From Christensenellaceae bacterium (GTDB lineage Bacteria > Bacillota > Clostridia > Christensenellales > UBA1750): a DNA stretch of 22,854 nt. A program made the position numbers and the translations under genes. The stretch lies in NCBI GenBank assembly GCA_031287285.1, contig JAITTC010000071.1:1-22854 (forward strand). The letters are read 5' to 3'. Positions within the stretch are counted from its first letter, which is position 1; each line of letters opens with the position of its first letter. The notes beneath the pieces were generated by a model. That model had not been told where the DNA came from, made no database searches, and saw only the letters and a program-made list of their open reading frames with translations. Below are positions 6,515 to 13,534 of the stretch, in pieces.

Positions 6515-7213
6515 TTAAAATTCAGCCGCAGAGGGGGTGCTGGACGTGTCCATCAAGAGGGCGATGTTCAGGTTGCCGTTATAGACGCGAAGTTCGTCGA
6601 TGAAGGCCTTCTCGCTGATGCCTTCCCTCAAGACGACGGCGTAGTTTAGCTGATAGACGCTGCCAAGGTCGGCGGTTTTTACCCGCACCATCGAGTGCGA
6701 CAGGGTGTATTTTTCAAAAACACCCTCGAAGGCCTCGCTGAAGTTCAGATCCTCGGGCACGGTGATTTTGAGCTGCTTTGCGCCGGCTTTTGGCCTTGCA
6801 TAGCCGCTGAGCTCTAAAAGGGCCGCCGCCGCGCAGAGCACGACGCCCACGATTGCCGCATAGAGCAAAAAGCCCATGCCGGCGGCCAGGCCCACGGCCA
6901 TCGAAAAAAGCACGAAGGCGATATCCTTCGGGTTGCCGGGCGCGCTGCGGAAGCGGATGATGGTAAAGGCCCCGGCCAGCGAGAAGGCGCGCGCCACGTT
7001 GTTGCCAACGAGTAGGATGATGACCGTGACGATGGCCGGGAGCAGCACCAGGGTCAGCGCGAAGCTCCGCGATACCCCTTGGCCGCCCTGGATCTTTAGG
7101 CAAACCAGGCTGATGAGGAGGCCTAGGGCCAGCGCGGTGCCAAGGGCTGCGCCAAGGCCGGCCAGGCTGACGGCGGCATCGCTCGCTTGAGCGGTGAAGA
7201 TCGATTCGAACAT
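6515..7213 (-). CDS. DUF4956 integral membrane protein
   Basis: 232 residues from ATG 7213, which has AAAGGAG 9 bp upstream; longer in-frame readings run back into the VTC gene and are not used. There are about four hydrophobic segments between residues 10 and 140. The family hallmark is the stretch TIIRFRSAPGNPKDIAF followed by a Gly/Ala-rich membrane segment. A soluble C-terminal domain (about 145-232) follows. DUF4956 proteins are repeatedly found beside VTC-domain polyphosphate polymerases and CotH or Cthe_2159-like surface proteins; their biochemical role is not established. It starts 14 bp after the VTC stop, and its own stop overlaps the next gene's ribosome binding site, so it is translated within one operon. 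Confidence 0.85.
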   Translation of the reverse strand: MFESIFTAQASDAAVSLAGLGAALGTALALGLLISLVCLKIQGGQGVSRSFALTLVLLPAIVTVIILLVGNNVARAFSLAGAFTIIRFRSAPGNPKDIAFVLFSMAVGLAAGMGFLLYAAIVGVVLCAAAALLELSGYARPKAGAKQLKITVPEDLNFSEAFEGVFEKYTLSHSMVRVKTADLGSVYQLNYAVVLREGISEKAFIDELRVYNGNLNIALLMDTSSTPSAAEF

Positions 7214-7227
7214 GGTGTTTTTCTCCT

Positions 7228-8007
7228 TTAAGCCAGCGCGGGATGCGCGGGCAGATCGATTTCTGGTTTTCTGGCAGGCACGAAGGGCCTGCCGTCCGCG
7301 CCTTGCCTCAAAAGCTCGCGGGTGTAGGCGCTGCCGTACTTCGAGAAGCCGGCGGGGTAGATCCGCAGCTCCGAGAGCAGCCGGCAAAGCCAGAGCGGCA
7401 GGCTCTGCGCCGCCTTGATTTCCATCAACCATTCGCCTGACGTCAGGAGAGGATCGCCGTGCGCGCCGGATTCGAGCCGCAGATCGCCCCTGCGGGCGAG
7501 GATGTTCCGGTCGAAGGAAACGCGGAGATCGCGCTCGCCTCGAAAGGCCAGGCGCTCATAGCTCATATGAAGGGCGGGCCTCAATTCACAGCGAGAGAGG
7601 ACGTAGGCGATTTCCCTTAAGACCTGGGCGTTTTGAGTGGGGATATTCCCGCGCAATTCCCCACTTTTCAGAAAGGCGTAGGCCTGGCTTAGCCGCATGG
7701 CGCTGCGGCGCTTGTTGACGACGCCCGCCACCTTCTTCTTGATCTCGACGAAGACCTCGGAATCCATTTCGGGCCTGCCGTAGGAGCGCAGGCGGAGCTT
7801 TTCTTTATAGCTCGGCTTTTGCAGCGAGGCGCGGATGAAATCACTGCCCGGCGTATCGTAATACAGGGTGTGAATGGGGTAGAGCGCCCCGCCCGCGTTG
7901 TGCGGGTCCGGATCCATATGAGGGCGCAGCAGATCCTGCAGCAGGAGCGCGCTTGGCTGGCTGAGCCTATATTTGTTTTCATAGCGCTTGAAGGTTTCGA
8001 TGGCCAT
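7228..8007 (-). CDS. VTC-domain polyphosphate polymerase-like protein
   Basis: 259 residues, essentially one VTC domain, and soluble (no membrane segment). In yeast Vtc4 this tunnel-shaped domain builds polyphosphate from ATP. The basic and acidic tunnel signatures can be followed along the protein: FKRYENKYRLS at the N-terminus, LYYDTP, YKEKLRLRSYG, EVFVEIKKK with the metal-binding Glu, VSFDRN, LMEIK and FSKYGSAY near the end. ATG 8007 is preceded by GAGGTGATC. It is the first gene of a three-gene operon with DUF4956 and the beta-helix lipoprotein and is divided from the kinase gene by a terminator. A promoter with direct repeats lies 31-62 bp upstream. Activity as a polymerase is inferred from the family; other triphosphate-tunnel functions are possible. 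Confidence 0.86.
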   Translation of the reverse strand: MAIETFKRYENKYRLSQPSALLLQDLLRPHMDPDPHNAGGALYPIHTLYYDTPGSDFIRASLQKPSYKEKLRLRSYGRPEMDSEVFVEIKKKVAGVVNKRRSAMRLSQAYAFLKSGELRGNIPTQNAQVLREIAYVLSRCELRPALHMSYERLAFRGERDLRVSFDRNILARRGDLRLESGAHGDPLLTSGEWLMEIKAAQSLPLWLCRLLSELRIYPAGFSKYGSAYTRELLRQGADGRPFVPARKPEIDLPAHPALA

Positions 8008-8037
8008 GTAAGGATCACCTCAACTTGCTTTTTCATT

Positions 8038-8069
8038 AGCATAGGCCCCGAATGTGACGGCCAGATGAC
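8038..8069 (-). promoter_or_regulatory. Direct-repeat operator and -10 of the VTC operon
   Basis: Read on the minus strand: CGTCAT (8070-8065) and CCGTCAC (8060-8054) have half-sites exactly 11 bp apart. After 11 bp comes ATGCT within TATGCT (8043-8038), a -10 candidate 30 bp before the start codon. No -35 box is present; the repeats occupy its place, which is typical of promoters activated by OmpR/PhoB-family regulators. The same arrangement is found at 10944-10975. Confidence 0.6.
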
Positions 8070-8110
8070 GAAAAACCAAAGGCTGGCTGGAGCTTTGAGG
8101 CAAGAAATCA

Positions 8111-8138
8111 AAAGAGGGCGGCATTTGCCGCCCTCTTT
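8111..8138 (-). terminator. Intrinsic terminator after the histidine kinase gene
   Basis: A perfect 12-bp stem (8111-8122 with 8127-8138) and 4-nt loop lie 15 bp after the kinase stop. On the minus strand the hairpin ends in TTT and runs into TGATTTCTTG. It separates the two-component operon from the VTC operon. Confidence 0.8.
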
Positions 8139-8153
8139 GGCCAAAGCGCCCCG

Positions 8154-9560
8154 TCAGCGCTTGAATTGAACCCAAAACACGCTGCCCTTGTCGGGCGCCG
8201 AGCGCACGCCGCATTGCCCGCCGTGCAAATCCACGATGGATTTGACGATGGCGAGCCCAAGGCCCGTGCCGGGGGCGACGCCGGCGCCCTTCGGCCTGCC
8301 GCGCTTCGATTCGCCGCGGTGGTATCTTTCCCAGATGTGGGGCAGTTCGCCAGGGGAGATGCCGGGGCCGCTGTCGGCCACCTCAACGGTGACGAAGCCG
8401 GACTGTGCGATCTGCCGGACCACGACCATCTTATCATCGCCGGTGAAATGAATCGCGTTGATCAAGAGGTTGTAGAGCGCCTGCGAAACCAGGCTTTCGT
8501 CGGCCGCAATGGCGATCTCTTCATCCGCTTCAAGCGCGATGCCGTAGCCCTCGGCCCGGGTGAACTCAGAAAGGCGGGCCACGATGCCGCGCAGGCATTG
8601 CGTGAGCGCAAAGGGCGCAAGCCTTGGCTCCAGCGCGCCTGCCTGCAGCTTCGATAGGTCGAGCACATCGCTGACCAGCCGGCTGAGCCGGTTGGCTTCA
8701 TCCACGATGATCTGCGCATTTTCGGCCGTGTTCTCGCCGGGCAGATCGCGCATGGCTTCCGCGTAGCCTGCGATGAGGGTCAGAGGCGTGCGAAGGTCGT
8801 GCGAAACGTTCGCGACCAGGGTGCGGCGCAGGCCGTCCACGGTCGAAAGCTCGCGGGCAGCCGCGTTCAGCATGTCTGAAAGCTCGCGGATCTCGCGGTA
8901 GCCGCGCGCGCTGAAGACCGTATCGTATTCCCCGCGCGCGAGCCTTTGGGCAGAGAGATGAATGGAAACGATGGGCCGCGCCACATGCCTGGCGATGAGA
9001 AAGGCCAGAAGGAGCGAAAACAGCAGCAAGGCGCAGCTGATGAAGTACAGCTCGATCTTCAGCGTGCTCACCGTTGCGTCAACCGGCGAAATCATGGCAA
9101 AGAGCACGAGCAGGCTGCCGTCGACCAGCCTGCAATGGTAGATTTCCTGCTGGCCGCGAGGCTGGCCGAAGGGGGTATTCGCGGGCGGATGGGAGCTAAG
9201 CTCCTGCGAGGGGTACTCAAAATATTCCCCGCCGTGCTGGGCGGTGAGCGAGTAGAGCCGCGAGAGCTCCCGCGAAAGCTCGCGCTGGCGGGGGAAGGCT
9301 CCCTGCGTCAGCGCCACCGTGCCATCTGGCGACAGAACCACGACGCTGACGCCCCGCGACTCGTAAAGGCTCTCGGCCAGCGCGCTCAAATCCTCGTCGC
9401 CGAGCCTTCCGCTGAGCGCGTTCATGGCGGAATGAACCTCCGCGATCTTTACGAGCCGATAGATGCTGTCTAAAAACACGATCTGAAACAGCCAAAGAAG
9501 AACGAGCAAAACCGCGCAGAACGCCAGAAGCCAGCCGAAGATCTTCACCCGTATGCGCAT
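8154..9560 (-). CDS. Membrane sensor histidine kinase
   Basis: 468 residues from ATG 9560, 4 bp after the regulator stop. Two membrane segments (about 8-30 and 168-190) enclose an extracytoplasmic sensor domain of about 135 residues without a recognisable fold. A HAMP region (about 191-245) follows, then the phosphoacceptor H-box NVSHDLRTPL with His254, the N-box NLLINAIHF (Asn368), the G1 box DSGPGI (about 396-401) and the G2 box GTGLGLAIVK (431-440). It is therefore a complete kinase of the PhoR/VanS/BaeS-like class. The partner is the adjacent OmpR-family regulator. A start upstream of ATG 9560 would run back into the regulator gene. The stimulus is unknown; the neighbouring envelope genes suggest a cell-surface or phosphate-related cue, which is inference only. 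Confidence 0.92.
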   Translation of the reverse strand: MRIRVKIFGWLLAFCAVLLVLLWLFQIVFLDSIYRLVKIAEVHSAMNALSGRLGDEDLSALAESLYESRGVSVVVLSPDGTVALTQGAFPRQRELSRELSRLYSLTAQHGGEYFEYPSQELSSHPPANTPFGQPRGQQEIYHCRLVDGSLLVLFAMISPVDATVSTLKIELYFISCALLLFSLLLAFLIARHVARPIVSIHLSAQRLARGEYDTVFSARGYREIRELSDMLNAAARELSTVDGLRRTLVANVSHDLRTPLTLIAGYAEAMRDLPGENTAENAQIIVDEANRLSRLVSDVLDLSKLQAGALEPRLAPFALTQCLRGIVARLSEFTRAEGYGIALEADEEIAIAADESLVSQALYNLLINAIHFTGDDKMVVVRQIAQSGFVTVEVADSGPGISPGELPHIWERYHRGESKRGRPKGAGVAPGTGLGLAIVKSIVDLHGGQCGVRSAPDKGSVFWVQFKR

Positions 9561-9564
9561 GGGC

Positions 9565-10233
9565 TCAGCCCTCGAAGCGGTAGCCAAGGCCGCGCAGGGT
9601 GACGATCCATTTCGCATAGGGCCCGAGCGATTTGCGCAGGAGCTTGATGTGGGTGTCGAGCGTGCGGTCTTCGCCCAGGAAGCTGTAGCCCCATACTCCC
9701 TCGATCAGCTTTTCGCGGCTCAGCGCGATATTGCGGTTGCGAAGAAGGTAAAAAAAGAGCTCGTATTCCTTGGGAGACATCGCGGCGGCCTCGCCGTCCA
9801 CCGAAACGGTGCGGGCGGTGAAATCCGCGCTCAGGCCCTCGCGGCTCCAGGTTTCATGCCGCTGCTCTTCCCCCCTTGTGCGCTTTAGAATCGCTTCAAG
9901 GCGCAGCATGAGCTCCTTTGGCGAAAAGGGCTTGACGACGTAATCATCGGCGCCCGATTCGAAGCCGTGGATGCGGTCGTACTCCTCGCCGCGCGCAGAA
10001 AGAAAGAGCACCGGCGTGGCGCTGCCCTTGCGAATCTCTTTTACGGCCGAAAAACCGTCGAGTTCCGGCATCATCACGTCCATGATGATGAGGTCGAAGG
10101 CCTCTTTTTTCGCGGCCTCTATGGCGGCGAGTCCGTCCGCCGCCATGGCGACCTCGTGCCCCTCAAATCTCGCGTACTTTTCGATGAGCTCGCGAATCCT
10201 CTCTTCGTCGTCCACGATCAGTATTTTTGCCAT
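9565..10233 (-). CDS. OmpR/PhoB-family response regulator
   Basis: 222 residues. The receiver domain (1-118) has the acidic pair Asp8-Asp9, phosphoacceptor Asp52 in IIMDVMMPELDG, Ser79 and Lys101 in VVKPFSPKEL. The C-terminal winged-helix DNA-binding domain (about 128-222) shows LSREKLIEGVWGY, the recognition-helix region RTLDTHIKLLRKSL and the terminal RGLGYRFEG. Such regulators bind direct repeats as head-to-tail dimers after phosphorylation. ATG 10233 has GGGGGAG 8 bp upstream. It forms a two-gene operon with the kinase. Likely target sites are the 11-bp-spaced GTCAC repeats before the flanking VTC operon and secreted-protein gene; no such repeat stands before its own gene. Confidence 0.93.
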   Translation of the reverse strand: MAKILIVDDEERIRELIEKYARFEGHEVAMAADGLAAIEAAKKEAFDLIIMDVMMPELDGFSAVKEIRKGSATPVLFLSARGEEYDRIHGFESGADDYVVKPFSPKELMLRLEAILKRTRGEEQRHETWSREGLSADFTARTVSVDGEAAAMSPKEYELFFYLLRNRNIALSREKLIEGVWGYSFLGEDRTLDTHIKLLRKSLGPYAKWIVTLRGLGYRFEG

Positions 10234-10258
10234 CGTTTTCTCCCCCTTCGCTGAAGCG

Positions 10259-10267
10259 ATTATATCA
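10259..10267 (-). promoter_or_regulatory. Extended -10 promoter of the two-component operon
   Basis: On the minus strand the sequence TGATATAAT gives a consensus -10 hexamer with the TGn extension, about 26 bp before the regulator start. No clear -35 is seen at 16-18 bp, as is usual for extended -10 promoters. Confidence 0.6.
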
Positions 10268-10306
10268 TGCGGGAACCCGGAAAGCAGCCCTTGCCCCTTA
10301 AAACGC

Positions 10307-10346
10307 GGAGATCCCGCTGAAACGGCGGGGTTTCCGCGGGATCTCC
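10307..10346 (-). terminator. Two-tier hairpin terminator after the secreted-protein gene
   Basis: The 11-bp arms GGAGATCCCGC (10307-10317) and GCGGGATCTCC (10336-10346) enclose a second 5-bp stem, GAAAC with GTTTC (10319-10323 with 10330-10334). Read on the minus strand the stem is followed by GCGTTTTAAGG. It lies 37 bp after the stop of the upstream gene and before the regulator promoter. Confidence 0.7.
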
Positions 10347-10382
10347 ATGCCTTTGGGTTAGATTGCGGGCGCGAACGCAGCT

Positions 10383-10847
10383 TTAGGCTTCCTTGCCGCC
10401 CCTGCCCGCGCGGTGGCGGCCGCTGCCGCCGCAAAGGTGCGCTGTGCCGTCGTAGGCGTCCATTTTGGCCTTCACTTCCGCCAGCTTTTCATCTGCCTGC
10501 GCCTGCGTCAGCGCTCCTGCCGCAAGCGCCGCGTCGAGCTTGGCCCCTGCTGCCTCTATGTAGGCTGCCTTGAACTCGCCAAGCTTACCCGCGGCGAGCA
10601 GCAGATCGCCAAGCTTCCCATCCTTTATGCCGGCCCTTGCTTCATCTTCTGCGATGCCAAGGACCGAGGCTGCGACCGCCAAGGCGTTTACCCTGGCAGT
10701 GCCTGCATGGCTGCCGCCATGCCCTGTTTTTGGCGCGGTGCTTTCGGCGCCGGATGCCGATGCGGCCAAGGCGACGCTTCCGCCGCCTGCCAAGAGGGCC
10801 GTCGCCAGCACGAGGAACGCGAAAGCCGCCGTGATTGTTTTTTTCAT
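10383..10847 (-). CDS. Small secreted Ala-rich helical protein
   Basis: 154 residues with a classical signal peptide: MKK, a hydrophobic core, and a likely cleavage after VALA (residue 28). The mature part has a short Gly/His-rich start (KTGHGGSHAG), then a helical region with SVLGIAEDEARAGIKDGKLGDLL and AGALTQAQADEKLAEVKAKM. It ends in HLCGGSGRHRAGRGG, basic with two His and one Cys. Similar small secreted proteins with repeated 'VLGMTEDELxxxLKxGKTLADIA' segments are common in Bacillota but have no established function. ATG 10847 follows GGAGATG. It is monocistronic between a terminator and the second direct-repeat promoter, and probably belongs to the regulon of the neighbouring two-component system. 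The His-rich ends could bind metal, which is speculation. Confidence 0.75.
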   Translation of the reverse strand: MKKTITAAFAFLVLATALLAGGGSVALAASASGAESTAPKTGHGGSHAGTARVNALAVAASVLGIAEDEARAGIKDGKLGDLLLAAGKLGEFKAAYIEAAGAKLDAALAAGALTQAQADEKLAEVKAKMDAYDGTAHLCGGSGRHRAGRGGKEA

Positions 10848-10943
10848 GGGGTTTCATCTCCATTTCATGAAAGTCTGACTCCTAAAATTGGGCGATTTCC
10901 CCTCCTTTCGTTTGGCCGGCGGGGAGCGCCGCCGCTTACCCCC

Positions 10944-10975
10944 AGCATGCCCCGTCCTTGTGACGGCCCTGTGAC
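10944..10975 (-). promoter_or_regulatory. Direct-repeat operator and -10 of the secreted-protein gene
   Basis: On the minus strand CCGTCAC (half-site 10975-10971) is repeated 11 bp on as CCGTCAC (10964-10960). Then come 11 bp and ATGCT within GCATGCT (10948-10944). The spacing is identical to the site before the VTC operon, and the core GGCCGTCACA is shared exactly. The leader to the start codon would be about 90 bp. The -10 hexamer CATGCT is poor, in keeping with an activator-dependent promoter. Confidence 0.6.
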
Positions 10976-11066
10976 GGCGCGGGGGAAAGCGCATGGTTTT
11001 CGTGCTTTCGGGGAAGAAAGAGGCATATAAATGAAGGCAAGAGAGGGGATTTAAGGGGGAAGCACG

Positions 11067-11342
11067 ATGCTCGATAAGGCGAAGATCGCCCGGGAGCTGG
11101 GCCTGGCGCGCTCGGTGATGACTGGGGAAACGAGAATTCACATGGAAGGCGATGCGCGGATGATCATCGAAGGGCATTCGGGCCTTTTGGAATACACGGG
11201 CGAGAGCATCCGCGTGCGAGCGAAGGGGATGCTGCTGCATATAGAGGGTGAAAAGCTGATGATGGAGGCGCTGACCGCAGAGGATCTCATCTTGGTCGGC
11301 AAGATCGATAAAATTCTTTTGCTGAAGCCGGAGGAGTGCTGA
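11067..11342 (+). CDS. yqfC: Sporulation protein YqfC
   Basis: 91 residues of the YqfC/YabP family: a short beta-rich protein with GETRIHMEGDARMIIEGHSGLLEYTGESI and a C-terminal LVGKIDKILL. In Bacillus subtilis yqfC-yqfD are made in the mother cell under sigma-E and are needed for normal sporulation; the molecular role is not known. ATG 11067 follows AAGGGGGAAG. A CATATAAA at 11024-11031 resembles a sigma-E -10, but I see no convincing matching -35. It overlaps yqfD by one base (TGATG), so the pair is translationally coupled. Confidence 0.86.
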   Translation: MLDKAKIARELGLARSVMTGETRIHMEGDARMIIEGHSGLLEYTGESIRVRAKGMLLHIEGEKLMMEALTAEDLILVGKIDKILLLKPEEC

Positions 11343-12487
11343 TGGAAAGATTGACGGGAACCGTGACGGTGCTGCTGATCGGCAGCCTGCCGCCAAAGGA
11401 GCTCAATCGCTTGGCGGCGAGCCTTTCGCTGCAGGATGTCAGGCGCGAAAAAAAAGGCACCTCGATGCGGCTGAGAGCCGAGGATTTTAACGCGCTGCGG
11501 CATCTCCTCCGGGGATCCGGGCTAAAGGTGCGCATACTAAAGCGCGAAGGACTGCCCTTTGTGCGGGTGATGCTCCGGCATAAGGCCGCGTTCGTGGTGG
11601 CGCTGCTGGCCTCCCTGCTGGTGATTTGGGGCCTTTCGCAAACCGTGCTCGAGGTGCGGGTTTCCGGCATCCATAACGAAACCATGAAGCGGCAGCTTCT
11701 GGAGCTCATGGCGGGGCTTGGCGCCGAAAGGGGAGCCTTTCGCGAAAAGGTGGACCCAAGGGCAATTGAAGAGAGCGTGCTGCGCAGCTTCCCGAACCTG
11801 ACCTTTGCGTCGCTCCACCAGCGCGGCGTGACGCTGGAGCTTTTCGTGGTGGAGGCGGTCAAGCCGCCCGAAATCTTCAGGCGCAGCGAGCCCGTGAATA
11901 TCGTCGCGAGCTGCGAGGGGCTCATCACCAAGGTGACGGTGCTATCCGGCATGGCCTGGGTGCGCCCGGGGGATACCGTGCGCCAGGGCCAGCTTCTGAT
12001 TCAGGGCTATGACCCCTCAAGCGGAAGCGTGCACGCAAACGGCGAGGTCTATGCGCGCATCTGGCAGACGGGCGCCGGAGAGGCAGAGCTCTATGAAACC
12101 GTTCGCGTGCCGACGGGCAGGGCGCACGAGCGCATGGTCATCCGATGCCTGGGGCTTGAAATCTGCCTTTTTCAGGGCAAGGTGCCGTTTAAGGACTATA
12201 ACATATCGAAGGAAGGCGGCTTTTTGCTCGACGGGCTTTACCTGCCCATCGCCTGGGAAAAGCAGCGCTTTACCGAGGTAGAACTCAGGCGGCAGCAAAG
12301 GGAGGAAGAGGAGGTGCGGCGCCAAGCCGCGCAGCGCGCGCTGACCGACGCGCTGAATCTGGTGCCCGGCGGGGCGCGGATTGTTGACAAACGCCTGGAA
12401 TATAGTAAGATAGGGGAAGAAAAGCTTGCCGCGCGGCTGACGCTTGAGAGCTTTGCGCAAATCGGCGTATCGGTGCAGGATAAATAG
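11342..12487 (+). CDS. yqfD: Sporulation protein YqfD
   Basis: 381 residues. An N-terminal cytoplasmic domain (about 1-78), one membrane segment (about 82-101) and a long extracytoplasmic part make the usual YqfD architecture. The segments RVSGIHNETMKRQLLELM, ITKVTVLSGMAWVRPGDTVRQGQLLI and VHANGEVYARIW are typical of the family; the middle one resembles a lipoyl/hybrid-motif fold. A charged, possibly coiled region (ELRRQQREEEEVRRQ) lies near residues 310-330. ATG 11342 is chosen since GGAGGAG lies 6 bp upstream; a GTG at 11336 touches that site. The gene sits between yqfC and phoH, as in many Bacillota. It acts at the outer forespore membrane during engulfment in relatives. Confidence 0.87.
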   Translation: MERLTGTVTVLLIGSLPPKELNRLAASLSLQDVRREKKGTSMRLRAEDFNALRHLLRGSGLKVRILKREGLPFVRVMLRHKAAFVVALLASLLVIWGLSQTVLEVRVSGIHNETMKRQLLELMAGLGAERGAFREKVDPRAIEESVLRSFPNLTFASLHQRGVTLELFVVEAVKPPEIFRRSEPVNIVASCEGLITKVTVLSGMAWVRPGDTVRQGQLLIQGYDPSSGSVHANGEVYARIWQTGAGEAELYETVRVPTGRAHERMVIRCLGLEICLFQGKVPFKDYNISKEGGFLLDGLYLPIAWEKQRFTEVELRRQQREEEEVRRQAAQRALTDALNLVPGGARIVDKRLEYSKIGEEKLAARLTLESFAQIGVSVQDK

Positions 12488-12513
12488 AGCGCGGCGGCAA
12501 AAGGAGAGGATCT

Positions 12514-13503
12514 TTGCCCTTGGAAGAGATGCTGATCAGCCGCCAGGTACCAGTTCGCTCCATGGCGGAGGCCGCGAGGCTCTTTGGCAACCTGGATGAA
12601 AACGCAGAAACCCTGATGCTCCGCACCGGAGCCAGGATCAACACGCAGGGCTCCGAAATCGTCGTCAGCGGCACGGAAGAAAACGTGGAGCTCGCCATCA
12701 CCGTGCTGCAGAAGCTGCTCGACATGATCCGCAAGGAAGAGCGGATCGATAAGAGCAGGATCAACTACGCGGTGGAGCTCGCCCGCGAAGGCCAGGCAGA
12801 CATGATCGACGCCATCATGCAGGATGTGGTCGCAATCACCGCGAGGGGAAGGCAGATCCGCTGCAAGACGCTGGGCCAGCGCGAATACGTCAAGGCCATC
12901 CAGAAGAACACCGTCACCTTCTCGACCGGCCCTGCCGGCACGGGGAAGACCTACCTGGCCATGGCGATGGCGGTGGTCGCCTATAAGAACAAGGAAATCG
13001 AGCGCATCGTCTTGACCAGACCGGCCGTGGAAGCCGGCGAAAAGCTCGGTTTTTTGCCGGGCGACTTGCAGAACAAGGTCGATCCGTATCTGCGCCCCCT
13101 TTACGACGCCCTATACGAGCTCATGGGGGTCGACAGCTTCCAAAAGCTGCAAGAAAGGGGTATTATAGAGGTGGCGCCCCTTGCCTACATGCGCGGGCGG
13201 ACGCTGAACGACAGCTTCATCATCCTGGATGAGGCGCAGAACACCACCACCGAGCAAATGAAGATGTTCCTGACGCGCTTTGGCAGTGGCTCGCGCGTGG
13301 TGGTGACCGGCGATTTAACCCAGGTCGACCTGAGCTTTGGCAAGAAGAACGGTCTGGCAGAGGCCGTGGAGGTCCTGCGCGGCGTAGACGGCATCGCCGT
13401 CGTGGAACTCACCCACAGGGACGTGGTGCGGCATGACCTGGTGCAGGCCATCGTGCGCGCCTACGAAAAATTCGAAAAGAGGAACGCTCCGGAGCGGCGT
13501 TGA
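12514..13503 (+). CDS. phoH: PhoH-family ATPase
   Basis: 329 residues. The N-terminal KH-like part (about 10-75) precedes the P-loop ATPase with Walker A GPAGTGKTY (139-147), the segment LTRPAVEAGEKLGFLPGDL, Walker B FIILDEAQN (235-243) and VVTGDLTQVDL. PhoH proteins are cytoplasmic ATPases of the superfamily 1 helicase fold, linked by co-occurrence to YbeY and RNA/ribosome metabolism. The start is TTG 12514, 4 bp after GGAGAGG; TTG 12520 is an alternative and ATG 12529 lies too far. It is located 26 bp after yqfD and 31 bp before pgpH. The standard neighbourhood makes the call firm. Confidence 0.93.
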   Translation: MPLEEMLISRQVPVRSMAEAARLFGNLDENAETLMLRTGARINTQGSEIVVSGTEENVELAITVLQKLLDMIRKEERIDKSRINYAVELAREGQADMIDAIMQDVVAITARGRQIRCKTLGQREYVKAIQKNTVTFSTGPAGTGKTYLAMAMAVVAYKNKEIERIVLTRPAVEAGEKLGFLPGDLQNKVDPYLRPLYDALYELMGVDSFQKLQERGIIEVAPLAYMRGRTLNDSFIILDEAQNTTTEQMKMFLTRFGSGSRVVVTGDLTQVDLSFGKKNGLAEAVEVLRGVDGIAVVELTHRDVVRHDLVQAIVRAYEKFEKRNAPERR

Positions 13504-13534
13504 AAACCAAACTTTCCGGCGCGAAGGGTGAAGA

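Noticed and set aside
7214..7432. N-terminal extension of the DUF4956 protein to 7432
   Set aside because: The extension overlaps the VTC gene in another frame, is Arg/Ala-rich shadow sequence, and would ignore the AAAGGAG site before ATG 7213.
8038..8069. Calling the VTC operator a true Pho box and the regulator PhoP/PhoB
   Set aside because: The likeness is to the enterobacterial box, whereas Bacillus PhoP prefers TTAACA-type repeats. No phosphate transport genes are in the window, so only the OmpR-type repeat structure is claimed.
9561..9617. N-terminal extension of the histidine kinase to 9617
   Set aside because: It overlaps the end of the response regulator; MRIRVKIFGW at 9560 gives a normal membrane-anchored kinase start.
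11002..11031. Sigma-E promoter before yqfC
   Set aside because: CATATAAA at 11024 is acceptable as a -10, but no ATATT-like -35 stands 13-15 bp upstream, so it is mentioned only with the gene.
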